DNA of 64,000 nt from positions 558,001-622,000 of the forward strand of contig CAMPDV010000149.1 in assembly GCA_946699065.1 (NCBI GenBank), in the 5' to 3' direction. Every line of letters starts with the position of its first letter. Positions within the stretch are counted from its first letter, which is position 1. A model generated the notes under the pieces. The model was not told the origin of the DNA and did not search any database. It worked only from the letters and a program-made list of their open reading frames with translations. Both the position numbers and the translations under genes were made by a program. Shown here in pieces: positions 12,051 through 25,400 of the stretch. The DNA comes from Loxodes magnus (Eukaryota > Ciliophora > Karyorelictea > Loxodida > Loxodidae).

Positions 12051-13508
12051 ATGCTATCCAGAATTGCTTAAAGAGTTTTAATTTATTCAACTCCACTTGA
12101 AGTATTTTAGTTTAAGAATGGAATAATTGCAAACTAATCTAATAAAGTATAACCAAATACTAATAGATAGTATTCTACTTATACGAATTCCCCGCTAAAA
12201 ATGAATTTTTCTACCAATTAGAAAAAACCTTTCAATGAATTTGAGTCGATGTCTTCTTAGGAAAGTGAATTAAAGGAGTTTTAGCAAGTTAAGAACTTGC
12301 TAGTTAGAGAAATTGCTGCTGATGTCATTTAAAATTCGATTAAAGTAGCTGCTTTTTATTTCAGTCAGAGCTAGGCAATCATGGCAGAATTGATGAAAGC
12401 AGCAATTGATGTTCTAAATCATCAAATTATGTGATTTGCTAACAAATGAGCAATGTAGTCTCCAGATGAATTTCATAATTACGGCTATGGGAAATACAAA
12501 AATTTAGCTGTCTTGATTCCTGGAGTAGCTTTTATAGGATCTGGATGCTATAACGCTGTTTATCCAATAATATAATAATTGCATTTATCAATTCATGCAG
12601 AAAGCAGTGATTAAATTGTTAGTGCAATGGCGTTAGGTTTAGTAGGATTAGCAGGCTTTGGTGAGATTTATCTTTTCTGTAAAAATATGGGAAACCTTGA
12701 TGATAAACTAGTAAACTTGTGGTGGTTCAAGTAATTTAAGAAAAGATTTCAAACTGCATATTTAATAGGCATTGGTAAAGAAAGAATAGATCCAGTTGCA
12801 GATGCTATAATAAAGGAAAATATTTTGTCTATGATTAGTATTGGAATTCCTATTTTTTCTGTGTCAATCTGCTTCTTTACTAATTTAATGTGAGTCGATT
12901 AACTTGGTGAATTCACTTCAGGTTTGCTGCAAATTTATTTTGGATTTACAATTTTGCAGGAAAATACTAAGATTCTAATCGGACAATCAGTAGAAAGAAA
13001 GGAACGAGAAGATTTGCTTAAAATAATAAAGTCTTTGAATGAAATAGAAGATGTTGAAAGGTTGAAAACTTATCATCTTGATTAAGATAGAATTAAAATT
13101 TCAGTCTCAGCAAAATACAATTCACAAGAAATAGCTGATAATATAGAAGATGTTTTAGTAAAAGAAATCTAATAGATTGCTAAAACCAAGGCGTAAGAAG
13201 CAGCTATACGACAGTTAGTGCGTTAGACAAGTAAAATAGCGATAACTCATTTCACTGAAATCAATCTAGCTATAGAGGATCATATAAAAAAATAGTTTGG
13301 TAACAGAGTATTCGATATAGACATAGAGATGAGTAAATTGAATATTTTAGATAAATATAGAGGAATTGTGACTATAACAGAATCCGAAAGTGATGGAGAA
13401 CCCCTTGATTTAATTGACGTACATAATGCATAAACTAAAGCCATAAAAGAATAATCAGAGCAGAAAGCTGTTGAGAAAGTAGAAACCAGTTAGAATGATT
13501 TAAAATGA
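12051..13508 (+). CDS. SLC30A9: ZnT9-like cation diffusion facilitator (SLC30A9 family)
   Basis: A 485-residue, intronless member of the cation-efflux family closest to ZnT9/SLC30A9, which in animals acts as a mitochondrial zinc exporter. The N terminus (MLSRIAQRVLIYST) is basic and hydroxylated like a mitochondrial presequence. The family signature region is IMAELMKAAIDVLNHQ, then AMQSPDEFHNYGYGKYK, followed by several membrane spans and a C-terminal cytosolic/matrix domain. Three in-frame UGA codons (12432, 12447, 12891) must be read through, as Trp, and the stop is UGA at 13506-13508. The usual His-xxx-Asp metal site in the second span reads Lys116-xxx-Asp120, and a usual Glu-Asp in the fifth span reads Glu-Asn, so transport chemistry may differ or be lost. 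The stop lies 34 nt from the end of the convergent Dsc3-like gene. Confidence 0.88.
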
Positions 13509-13542
13509 GAAATATATAAATTTTTAAGTTAAGTAATTAAAA

Positions 13543-14388
13543 TCACGAAAGAACTACATTTAGAATTATAATTATTGAAATAATCGAGAGAGAAATTCCA
13601 AGCAGCATACCTTTTTTCTTATATGAATTATAGTTAGCACAGCATATCTAAATAATTGATTACCAAAAAAATAGTCACTATAGATAACACATATCCTAAA
13701 AGACAACCTATTAAAAAATCTTTGCTTGGGGCTTCAGTTCTGAGCTATTGAGCCTCAGGTAGCTCATGGTTCTAATTATTTTATCCTTAGTTAAAGTTTA
13801 TTTCTCGTGCATTGCTTGGAGTATTATTTCCATCTATTCATTCCTATTCTCTTTAATATCTTTCTGTATCTGAAGCATAATTCTAACCTGCATGGAATTA
13901 AGCTCTCATCATTTCTATTTCTTCCAATGAAAAACCTGAATTTACGAGTTAATCAAATCCTTTTGGCAAAGATTTTTTCATCTATAGTTTAAAATATTTA
14001 CAGCAGAAGCATTTTATTGCCTTTTATCTTTTATTCTGCCATGCATACAAATACCATCCTCAAGACCATCTAAATTAGATGTGAACTTACTTAAAGTTTT
14101 AAGTGGAATATTATCTTCCATAAATTTGCCCATATAAATTAACTAACATTCTATTCCTTCTTTAATTTCATTTGCGAATACTTTTTGCTTAATTTCATAA
14201 ATTGTGTCTTTTTCAAGATTTGCCCTTCCAGTTCGAACCTACCCATTTGCAAATCTTATTTCAATATTGGATAAATCCTGAATTTGATCTTTATGATCTG
14301 CTTAAGTTACATCAGGATTTGTTGCTAAATCCAAGTTAACTTCATGTTTAAGCTCTATTTGTTTAGCTTGACTCTCTTGCTTATTCAT
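13543..14388 (-). CDS. Dsc3-like ubiquitin-domain membrane protein of an E3 complex
   Basis: A 269-residue protein after removal of two introns. An N-terminal ubiquitin-like fold (IEIRFANGQVRTGRA ... IYMGKFMEDN ... DGICMHGRI) is followed by a region like the DUF2407/Dsc3 C-terminal domain (KGFDQLVNSGFSLEEIEMMR ... EQEWID) and two hydrophobic segments separated by a basic loop (SYKKKGMLLG). In fungi, Dsc3 is a subunit of the Golgi/endosomal Dsc ubiquitin ligase; TMUB/HERP proteins in ERAD share the layout. Intron 1 is 20 nt (13982-14001). Intron 2 is 16 nt (13648-13663), and its removal both creates the second span and brings UGA 13543-13545 into frame. The Trp of EWID, conserved in the family, is encoded by UGA. 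Whether a whole Dsc complex exists in this organism cannot be judged here. Confidence 0.82.
13648..13663 (-). other. 16-nt intron of the Dsc3-like gene
   Basis: GTAATCAATTATTTAG on the minus strand. Splicing extends the frame through a second transmembrane segment to a UGA 34 nt before the stop of the convergent gene. Without splicing, the frame would run far into that gene. Confidence 0.8.
13982..14001 (-). other. 20-nt intron of the Dsc3-like gene
   Basis: GTAAATATTTTAAACTATAG on the minus strand, phase 0. It joins the ubiquitin-like domain to the conserved GFDQL/GFSLEEI region, which lies in a different frame. Confidence 0.88.
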
Positions 14389-17343
14389 TTAAAAATAATT
14401 CAAAATTGACTTTGATAATAAATCTTTTGAAATTCATTCTATGAAAATTAATATTCTTGTACTGCTCTAATTTATTAACCTCCTTTTTCTTTTAATCTAT
14501 ACTAGATATCTCAAATCTAAATACCTTAAGCTTTAAGATCTCATACTTATACCAGTTCAGGAATTAAAATAAAAGAGTTAAATAAGAATAGGCTTAAAAG
14601 TACTCCTTATACTTTATTAATTATAGCTTGCTTTACTAATTATTTGTTCTAAGTATAAGTGACAATTAACAGCAAGTAGAGTGTATTAGCTTATTTAAAC
14701 TTACTAAACTAAGATTCTTTAATACAATTATACTGTAATTTTCTGATTCTATACCTGATATTCTTATATGCTAGTAAATATCTTCTAAATTATATGTTAA
14801 TTGCAAGGGAAAAGTAGGTGTATAAACATATTCTAAATGCTATTAATATTAGCTAATAAGAGATACTAAACTGTAAGACTTATATACATTTTTATGATAT
14901 AATATATATTAGGATATATCAAATGCTTTAAAATACTTATCATACTTAACTTGCTATTTAAACTTCTATTACACAATCATGCACATACTTAAATTAAAAT
15001 AAGTAAAGGATTGAAAGCGAACTAGTTAATAAGAAGCACAGTGTATTTATAAGATAATAGTAGATAATTTGTAACTTGTATTAATTACTCTAAGCTATTT
15101 AATAGAAACACTCAAAAATAATTGATTCGATATGGATATATTTAGCATTTATTAGATTTAAGCTATCACTAGTAATTCATTAATAGAACTTCTTTTATTT
15201 TATTACTTCTTATAAGAGTATGCATACTTAAAGCTTAAGTTTAAATAGATAATGCAAGTTTCTTAGATAAAGTTATTAAAAAATATGACTTTCCAAATTA
15301 AGTATCAACTCAAAGAAAATATCTACTTATCTAAACAATTTTCACTACTCTTTAACCAGGAAAACATAACTTGAAATACTAGAGGTTTAATAGCATTTAA
15401 TAATTTAAATTTTAAATTATTATTTATTTATAATTTAGAAGGTCTTCTATCAGAAAGAGTTACTAAAATGTATGGCAACTTAATTATTAAACTTATAATT
15501 AAGAATAATTAGCAGTTGTTATTAAAGTAAAAGCATAATATTAAAGTTAAAACATACCTTAAAATAGAAAATAAAAGTATATGTCTCTTTGTAATAAGTT
15601 AGTTGATAAATAAATTAAGAAATAGTAATATTTTTAATTAAAATATTTCAAAATTTAGTATTTTATCCTGTTATATAATTAATTACATTTGCTATTATTC
15701 TGATAAATTAAGAATTCATAAAGAACTCCTTACACTTAGTTAGTTTAATGAACTTAGAAAAAGTATTTGAAAAAATTTTCAGAATCCCAATTATTAGAAA
15801 GATGGAGTTAACTTAAATTATAGCGGATTATTTGATAGTTTTTACTTAATTTATAATATAAATGATAATAATATAATCCTTCAAATTTTATAGCATTAGG
15901 CACTAATTTTGCAATCACTTCTATCTGCTTAATTATAGTTAACTTTTATTTATCTTAACTTATTAAATTATTTAGGTTCAAACTTAAGATCAAATATTTA
16001 AAACTCTTTATCCAATTAATACATTTTTAATTCAAAGTACTAATGGATCTTTTAGTTAAACCTAATTTAGAAAAAAGTTCTAGCTTTATGTTAATAATTA
16101 AATAAAGCAAGGTAATTAAGTATTTTTTCTACTCGATAAGATGACAGTTAACTAAGTTTATCATTATATAATAAAATCTATTATTTAAAGTAATTTGTTC
16201 ATTTTTCAATAAAATCTATTTCACCGTATCACTGATATAACACTTCTATCTATGGGAATTTTATGAAACTTTATAAATTCTTTAATTAAAATAAATCCAA
16301 ATATTTTTAGAGTAGCTTGATCACTTTAAAATATTATATTTTATATACTTTTTAAATATCTTAAGCAATCCTTTATTTTCTTATTTTTCAAAGTGCTTGC
16401 TTAAATTAAAAATATTCAACTTTATACTATTTTTCCATAAAATCAGCATTTATTATGTTCTCAAAATGTTCAGAAGTTTTCATCAGCACATTGAAATTTC
16501 AACTCTGCTACTTCTAATAGAATTTGACTTAATTGTTTTGCTACTTAAAGTAATAAAGTTTAACTAGATAATTGATAATTAAAAAATATTAAATTTGCAA
16601 CTTTTTATATAAAACAGCTGATTAAAGAAACATACCTCAATTAGTTAGAACTTTAAACTAATTTATTGATTAGATTTATTTAGAATAGTAAATATTATAT
16701 TTGTATCTTAAATTTATACATAAATTAATACTTATTTACCAAAGCTAAATAGTAATCCTAATATAACTATCATAATCTTATTCTTCTAGAAATATTTTAA
16801 ACTTATTTTCAGTTTATCTTCGTTAAATTATCTATTTTTATATGCTAAATTTTAATCAGTTTTATGATTCAGTTATAAAAAAATCTTCTCTGTTCAACCA
16901 TTTTTTGATAAAGAAAAGCTGAATTTTTAAAATAAAGTGCTTTTTAAGCTCTATAAATGAGATAAAAATTAACATTTTAATCACTTAAAAATAAAAAATC
17001 ACAACACTCCAAATAAAGCTTTGATTGCTTATTTCTTTTATTTAAATGAAATTATAAATTTGGATAATATATTTAAAATTACCAATATAAAAGTAAATAT
17101 TTTAGATTTTAAGCTATAGCTGCATTAAGATTAAACTTAAAAATGTGATTTTTATTTTGCTTAGTTTTGAAATGTATTTGAACATTAAAATGAGAGTAAA
17201 TAATTTAATGTTGATAAAAGATTCATAGAGTAAATTAGATTTAATAATGCTTTAATTATTTATTTAAATTTTAGTTTTATTTGCTATTTATTGAATTATT
17301 TCTTTATTTTGCTTTTTGTATATTTTATAATTTAGATATTTTA
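14389..17343. other. Long AT-rich intergenic region
   Basis: Nearly 3 kb between the start of the leftward Dsc3-like gene and the start of the rightward TMEM151-like gene. It is divergent promoter DNA plus unexplained spacer. I found no frame with protein-like composition, no RNA gene and no repeat. With UGA as the only stop and about 80% A+T, random open frames of 50-200 codons are expected and were not called. Confidence 0.55.
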
Positions 17344-18228
17344 ATGAAAGTATTAGATGACAAATAGAGAACTTCTTATTATAATCTTACTTTATAAAGT
17401 ACATAAAGCTTCATAGACTTAGTAGGTGAATAATCTTTTTGCAAAGTTGATAAATCAGAACCTTTAGACCTTTCCTTGCTTCTATCAATTCTAGTTTGAA
17501 TTTTATTTTGACTAAATTCCTTTTTATATTATACTGGCAACTTTACCTTTTATACTTTGATTATTTGACTATTTATGTATGCTTTCTATCTATTTGACTC
17601 AGGAGTTGACAAGGTAAATAATTTCCTTTTAAACATTTAAAGAACAACATAGTTTGCTAAGTATTTGAAAAGGTTGTATCCTTAAAAGCCTATTATAGCT
17701 TGAAAAATAAGATCATTTCACTATGCATAAAAGAAACAGAAAAAGAACAAAAAATACAACCCATTTATTACTAATTGCCAGCATACTAAGTTTTACTTCT
17801 CAGAAGTATAAGATACTTCAGATCCTTTCTAATATGATTTTATTAAGGATGTTATGAAAGTTCAGATAATTGTTTAGGTAGTTTGCTCTGATAAAAAAAC
17901 TCAAAATTTATACACTAAGAAGAAAAAAGAATTCATTCTTGCAAATAAGACAGATTAAAAGCTTAAATTTAAAGAAAAAATCACAATTCCATCTATCAAT
18001 AAGTATATATTAGCAGTCAATGATAATACAAGAATTCCTTTTTGAATTAATATAGGAGTCTATTGGTTCTTGACAATACTTGCATGTTCATGATTTTATA
18101 GAAAGTTGCTTAATAATAATAGTGGAAAATATACATATGTTATTTAGAAAAAAATAACTAGAGAAGAGGATTTTATTTCAGGAATTACATCCTATATTGA
18201 GCCCAAAAAAAGTCCAAAGTTTATTTGA
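17344..18228 (+). CDS. TMEM151-like multi-pass membrane protein
   Basis: A 294-residue intronless protein from ATG 17344 to UGA 18226-18228. Two adjacent hydrophobic segments near residues 45-85 (SLLLSILVWILFWLNSFLYY and FYTLIIWLFMYAFYLF) are followed by KPIIAWKIRSFHYAQKK, which fits the Trp/His/Tyr motif of the TMEM151 family. Later come RIPFWINIGVYWFLTILACS and FYRKLL, a further pair of spans. Six UGA codons are read as Trp, including the Trp of AWKIRSFHY. The stop was chosen because sequence quality falls to random A/T text after it; the frame itself would continue if that UGA were also Trp. The molecular role of TMEM151 proteins is not established. Related ciliate proteins are expanded families. 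Confidence 0.75.
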
Positions 18229-21200
18229 ATATTGTTTTAAACATTTAAGATTTATGCTTTTTATAGTAGGATTATATCTTCAGTCATATTAAATTCAATA
18301 TTAAACAAATTTATTACCCATGCAAGAGTTAGTTATTAATAGAACGCATTATAAAGTTTTTGCAAGCTTTCTCAATTTTATATCCTTTAAAAAATAATTT
18401 CCTATATAGGTAGATATATTAAATTGATTTCACTATTAAGTAAGGAGCAAAAGCTAATACATTCCAGCTTAGATAATTTCTGGATTTATTTGCAAATAGA
18501 CTTTATTTTAATTAATTAAATATCTATAGAGTCATTTTTAGCTAAATCAAATTTATATTTATAGAGCAGCAATCTAAAATATAAGCATTTTAGATAGTGA
18601 TATTAATTATTATTTAAATTTATTGTTTTAAATACTTAATTTAAATATAAGTTAGTTAAATTATTAACTTTAAGATATTTAGTTCTACTATTATCCTCTT
18701 TAGACTTACTTAATTATTATTTATTTACAATCTAATTTATAAATAATTCTTATGCTTAAAAAAACTAATTTCATAAGCATCTAATTAAGCTTTAATTAAA
18801 TATTATCACTTAATATCCTTATAAAGCAATTTTAAAGTAAAATAAGCTTAGCAAGATAAGTTAAATTTAGATTTATTATAGAATATTAATAGTACATCTA
18901 AACAATTTTCAAAGTAGAGCTTATACATTTTTTAATAGAAGTGATATAGTTAAGTTTAGTTTTGTTGCTTATTATTGCTTTTATTAATTTTTTGAAATAT
19001 TTTAAAGAAAAAACTTTTAAAAACAGCAAAATAATTAATGCTTTGCTTAAAGAAAAGATTATCAAAAGAACTAGGAAAAAATAGGATATTTTGAAATAGA
19101 AAAATTAGTATATAAAAGAATAAAGCAAGCATTAATTAAAATAGCTTATACTTAATTTGACTATGATAAATATCATAAATCAATTTTCTATTTAATAAAT
19201 ACATTTTTAAAGTAACTTCATTCTTACATTCTAACAATATTAGCACTTTTGCCTATATCATATAAAATAAGCCTTTAACTAAATAATTTACTGATGCTTT
19301 TATTTTTTTATGAAATAAACAATTTTTAATTCAAAAACTACCTTAACAAGGCGAAATAAATTTTTAAAACTAATATTTAACTAAAAAGCTGCCTTCCTAT
19401 TTAAGCAATGAAACCAAATTTACTTTTTCTTAAAATTTATCGTTTATCGCATAAAAAGTTAATAAGCCTTTAGTAAGCACAACGAATTATGAAATCTTTT
19501 GTTTAAATCACTTAAAATAACTAAGATTTTTTTAAATAATATATAAGTAAAATCAAATTTTCTTTATACTTGAAATATAAAATTTATGCAAATCTTCATA
19601 AAGAGATGAAAATAAAAAGGAAATGATAAAATAATGAAAAGTATGAGCTTTTAATTATAAATTATTTAATAAATTTATTGTATATTTTATTTTAAAGTTC
19701 TTTAATACTTTCAGTTAGCTTATATTATTAAAAATAATAAGAGAGTTAAATTTGCAATCAATTTTATAATTTACTTATGTTTAAATTATTAAATCAAATT
19801 TTTAAATTAAAAAAACAAAAAATTTAATATTGAAATAGTAGCTAAAGATAAGAGAAAATTATATTTAGATTTAATAAATTTAAATTAGATTAGTGTTATG
19901 GAATTAATTTAATAGCTATTTAACTTAAATTTATTATTTCTATTTCTATTAATGAAGCATCTAAATATATTCTTAGATAGCAAAATATATCTAATTTAAT
20001 GTAATTAGCTCGGAATCATCGTTATTTTTAATAATTTTTGCTATCCTTTTATTTAAGAAACTGATTTAATTGGAAAGTGCTTTTAAGCTTTTATATAGTC
20101 ATTAATGGTATTTATTATAAATGATGAGATAGTTAAATTAAAAAAATAGTTTTAATATATCATTATGAAATTTTATTAAAAAAGTAGAAATTTTGAGAGT
20201 AACCAAGTGGCCTTCCTTCTCGAACTTCTAAAAAAAACGTTATGTTTTTAAATTTTATTATATGAGTATTGTAATTACTCTGGAAGAAGTGAAAATTATT
20301 ATAGCTTATAATAAATAATATAATTTCTAAACTTAACTTCTTAGTTTAGATTTTAAGCATTAGTTTTATCATATTTTCAAAAGATTAGAAAATTTAAAAA
20401 TTAACTATTTTTAAGAAGTTTTTTGTGAAGCATTTTAAATTTTTTGATTTATATATACCAAATAAACTATTATTAAAAGGTATAATTTTATTTTAAATTA
20501 GTTGGTGTTATTTGAAAAATCCAAAAGGTATTTTCATAGTTTTATTGTAATTTAAAACTTTTTAAAACCTTTAATAGTTTGAGTATAATCATTTTCTCTT
20601 TTCTTTAATAGACTAAGAATTCACTACATTCAAATATAATTATATATTAACTTTAAGCTATAAATTCTAATTTATATGTTCATAATTATTTTGATGATTG
20701 TATATGAATCATGCAAACGTTAAATTGAGTTCTGAGTAAATGATTTTAAAATGAAATTAATAATTAAAAGAACTGATAAATACCCAAAATAAATATAAAC
20801 ATAAATTTATCTTTTATAGTTAAAATAAAAATTTTATTTAGCTAATTGCAGAAATCGACAGATATTAGAGTAGCTATTTTCTTTTTTAATTATTATATAA
20901 TATTTAACTACTAAAAACTTAAAGAATACTTGGAAGTTACTTTCCTGAAATATAACTCTTCTTTTAAAAGAAACTAGTCTTTGTAAAATTAATGTATATT
21001 ATAAATGCGCTATACGGTCTATAACTGATTTTGATATGCAAGCTGTAAATATACAAATGTTGATGTTTATTAAAAATTAATTATGTCGAAGCAAAAAATT
21101 TTTTTAACTTAACTCCTTTTTAGCTTAATATAAATTTTTTCTTACTGACTTCACTATTTATCTATAAATGCTTAGACTCAACTAAATTGAAATTTAATCA

Positions 21201-21540
21201 ATTTTATTATATTCATTCAAAAGCAGCAAGATAACTTAACTTAATCTAATGAATTTCGCATAATTTGAAAGAATTTTTCAAATTATTCTATTTTAAAGAA
21301 CATTAACGTTGCAAATCTTAAAAGAAAGGGTTTAGACTAAAAGTTATAGACTTAGCATTAACTCATTTAAAAAGTTACTTATTTAAAATAATAATCATTT
21401 TATAATATTATACTTTTCTCATTTTAGAGTAGTTAAATATTAAAGTTTTAATAAACTATAAAGATTAAATAAAAACTGACTCCTTAATTAATTATGTAGG
21501 ATTAAGTTTTACAAACTAAAAAATAAGGATTAAAATATAA
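18229..21540. other. AT-rich region without genes
   Basis: It contains long A/T words and no convincing frame. One oddity is a short GC-richer island near 20195-20235 that includes an 11-nt match, with one mismatch, to a Pol III A box (TAACCAAGTGG). No partner B box at the right distance or tRNA fold was found. Confidence 0.5.
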
Positions 21541-21549
21541 AGAACATTA

Positions 21550-22420
21550 AGCATTTATAATTTTAGTTGAAATATTTCCTTTCTATACTCTCATTTTTTC
21601 ATTACCTACAATTTCCTCCACTTTAAAAGCAAGCAAAACTATATTAGTTTGCTTAAAATTATATTTACCTATACTTCTAGGTAAATTAGGTAGCTTTTTA
21701 CTAAGTAGTTGTTTGATTACTTTGCTCTCAACTTCATTCGACCACTGAGCCATATTTTGCTAATTTTTCGTTCCGTTCACTTCTCATATTATAATTAACT
21801 TTATCTCCGAGTTTAATATGCCTAACAAATATGGTGGATGTCTTTTTTTAAATATAATTAAGAATTAACTATTTTTTTAAATTAAGACTAAATGTGCTAC
21901 TACTTCATGAAGCTATCAAACGTAAAAATTATTCATTAAAGCATCTTGCAAAAATAAATAGCCAAGATAAAATATAACCTGTTTGTTGTAATATAATTAA
22001 TAGCTTCAATAAATTGAATCCAAATATCTATTTCTTTCTTAGAAGATAGAAGCATTATTTTAAATAATCTGCTTGAGAACATCAATTTCAATATTTTAAG
22101 TGATCATCAACATTCTTAGTACTTTTCACTTAAATAAATTGCTAATTTATTAAAATCTTTTTGAGCAAGAAATCGTTAATTTCATGTTTCTCTTGACTTA
22201 CTTAGAAATTTATTTGTATTATAGTTTTTAATTTATCAATCTTAAATAATAAATCGAGATATTATTCTCTAAATCTTTCTAACGCTGAAAAAGCAAAACA
22301 AACAAATAAGGAAACATTAAATTCGTTTTGTATTAAACATTTAGAGAACCACCAATGTTAATTATTTTATTAAGAAATGCATACTTTAGTATCGTAAATT
22401 GAAGACCAGTTGCTTTACCT
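21550..22420 (-). pseudogene. Possible degraded coding stretch, minus strand
   Basis: Over about 850 bp the minus strand keeps more protein-like composition than its surroundings, but in changing frames. Examples are FSALERFREQYLDLLFKI near 22270, SSKKEIDIWIQFIEAI near 22030, and MAQWSNEVESKVIKQLL near 21740. I could not join the pieces with credible GT-AG introns and recognise no family. It may be a decayed gene, a gene with several tiny introns, or chance. Confidence 0.25.
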
Positions 22421-25400
22421 AAATTTTAAGTTTTAAAATATGTAATAAGCATATAGAAATGGCATCTATATATTTTATATAGCAGCAACTAATAATCATA
22501 TAGTTTTAAAAATAAAATTATAATTTATATTATTACACTAAAAACTCTTAGATGAAATTACAGTCTTTAATAAATTAGAAAACCAATTTAAAGTAAAGCT
22601 ATTAACCTCTTATTTATTTCCTCTCTTGATTAAATCTATTAATTTTATTTAAATATTCTAAAATTTTATCTATATAACCTTAGAGATGAATGAAGGCATG
22701 AATTAAGAATAATAATAATTTACATAATTTATACTAGTTACTTTATTTTAGTGTTTTCTGTTAGTTTTTTATGTTTAATAAATTCAAAAAGGTAATATTG
22801 ATTTCTTAATCTTAAATGATGAATCTTTTAAAATGATATTTCGAAAGTTAAAATAATTAAAGTTTATTCTAAATAAAATTAAGTACTAAGAAAAATAAGA
22901 GTATGCATATATAATTGCTGGATTACGTTCATTTAATTCTGCTTCAAATCATTTAAAAATAAAATTGTTTATTATTAATCAAACAATTAGCCTTTCGTTT
23001 GCTTATTTGAACTACTAGTTTACAAAAATCAATTTTAATCAGTATATAACTATCATTCTACAAGCTAAAAGGCATAATATCAGAGCATAACAGGTTTAGA
23101 TTCGATGTTACAGACTAAAATTAAAAAAAACATATTTATAAACTATTTTTGCTTAATCATTTTATCTATATTTTTTCTAACTTAAATGAATCTAATTAAA
23201 ATTATAATTTTTGATGATGTAATTATAGTTATTTTAATAAACTTTTATTACAATATTTTAGTCTCATAAAAGCCTTATTTAAATTCAATTGATGCTCTTA
23301 TATTTTACCTCTAGATTTTTAAAGGAAAATAAGCTATTTTAATTTAGTTTTAATTTAAATTTATTCCATAAGATTTTAGATCTTTTCATTCTATTTATCT
23401 AAACCTATACGGTCATTATCATAGGGAATAAATAGAATGCATAAAGTTCTATAAACTTAGATTTAAAGGTATTTATAATAGTTCTACTTACTCATTACTA
23501 TAATTAAACTTTTGAAATATACGTTTATAATAAAATGATTGCCTAAAAAAGATTAGATAAATTTATAAAAGGTAAAGATTGATAACTAAATTATACATTT
23601 GCATAAGACAAGATAACAAACTCTTCTATATCAATATTATTCCTCCAAATAAATGCTTCTCCATTCATGAAATTCTAAGTTTATCGGTTTGCTTACTTAT
23701 CTCCTTTTATGCTTTAGATGAAGCAGTTTAAACTTAGATATTTACAATCTAAAGTTCTATTTAAAAATTAAATAATTTCATCTATTTTAAAAGCTTAAAT
23801 TTATCCTATTTATTTAAAATTATAGCTTATTTCAATCAATTAAAAGCTTCTTACCTTTATTTTATTATGTAAAAAACTAATGAGTGTCTCTTTTGTAGTG
23901 TTAATTAAATAGATAAAAAACAATAAAAAAGTATTTAGAACTTATAAATAGTAAATATACTATTTTTTAACTTTATTTCCCCTAAATTTTATAACTTTAT
24001 CTATTATAGCAAAATTATAAAATCTTAATAAACTAAGTTTAACTTTAATGCATATATTGGAATTAATAATTTAATAGATGTTGTTATATTTCAAATTACT
24101 TAGATTCAATTAGTTATCTTTTAATCTTTAATTATTTGAGCATAACAATGTTCTAAGCATTTGGATTTAGCTCTTTATTTAAAAATTATAGCCACTTAGT
24201 GCTTAGCAATGGTTATTAATAGGAATTTAAGTTTAGAACTTATTTATGGCTTTATTAATTTTAGTAGGTTTCACTATTATTTCAAGAAAGGCAATTATTA
24301 CGATGAATTTTATTAGAACTCCTTCTTTCTTTTGCTTCTTTTAAATAAGTTGAAATATAGATCTCTTTATAAGTTAAAGAATTTACTTTTAAAATAAATT
24401 AAAAGAGCACATAAGTTAAATTTTTGCAAGAATTAGATGAAGGCATCATTTACTTGTGTTATAAAAGAAAATAGAAATAGCAAATGCTTGATGATAAGTT
24501 TAGATTAAATATAGTTATTAAGAATAAAAACTAGTTAGGTTTAGAAACAAAAATTATATATATTTTAGTTAATAAGTCCTCGTTTTATTATCCTCAATTT
24601 CAGTTAAAATAGCACTTGTATTATACTATAATTATTATTTTCAATTTTTAATGAGTAAAGAAGGCATATCAAGAAACTCCCAAGTACATACCAATATATA
24701 ATAGAACTTTGAAAAGCTATTAATAAGAATATTTATGGAAGTAGATTGATAGAAGAAATTTTTATTATTCTAATCTTCATATTAGCAAAAGTGCAATTAG
24801 TTACCCTATTACTTCTTTTAACTAATTTTAATATCTCTAATTATAATAAATATTAATCTCTCTAGCAATGTAAATATTCTTAGCTTAATATAAAACTAAG
24901 TAAGTTTTCTCTTTTCTGTCTTTTAAATTTATTTTTTTCATTTAATAGATCTGAATATCAAAATAAAGAACCTCAAAAACTAATTTAGAGTTTTAAGCTA
25001 CCACTTCTTATAAATTTTACCAATAAAACCTGCTTTACTGCTATCTTTGTTCCAATCTTTTATTTAAAGTTGACTTTCATAATATTATAATTAAAAAAAT
25101 AGAAATAGAATATTTAGCTTAATTAGACTTAAGTTAGTTATTTTGCTTAATAATTAGTTTATTTTTCTTAAGATAGAGAAGATTAAAAATTATGAATTAG
25201 AAGAAATAAAATTTCCTAGAGATACTAAATAGCATATTAAACATAATAATAACCAATCAATGACTAATCAATTTTATAAAATTAGTCTATTGAATAAATT
25301 TAATTAAGCTTAGACATTAAAATCATATATTAAATAGAGAAAACAGGTAAATACAAAATCTAAGTAATTTTAATTTATAGTATTAGCTTCATAAACTTAA

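Noticed and set aside
24148..24654. 168-codon plus-strand frame
   Set aside because: Its base composition equals the intergenic background and no domain is recognisable. Frames of this length are expected by chance when only UGA terminates.
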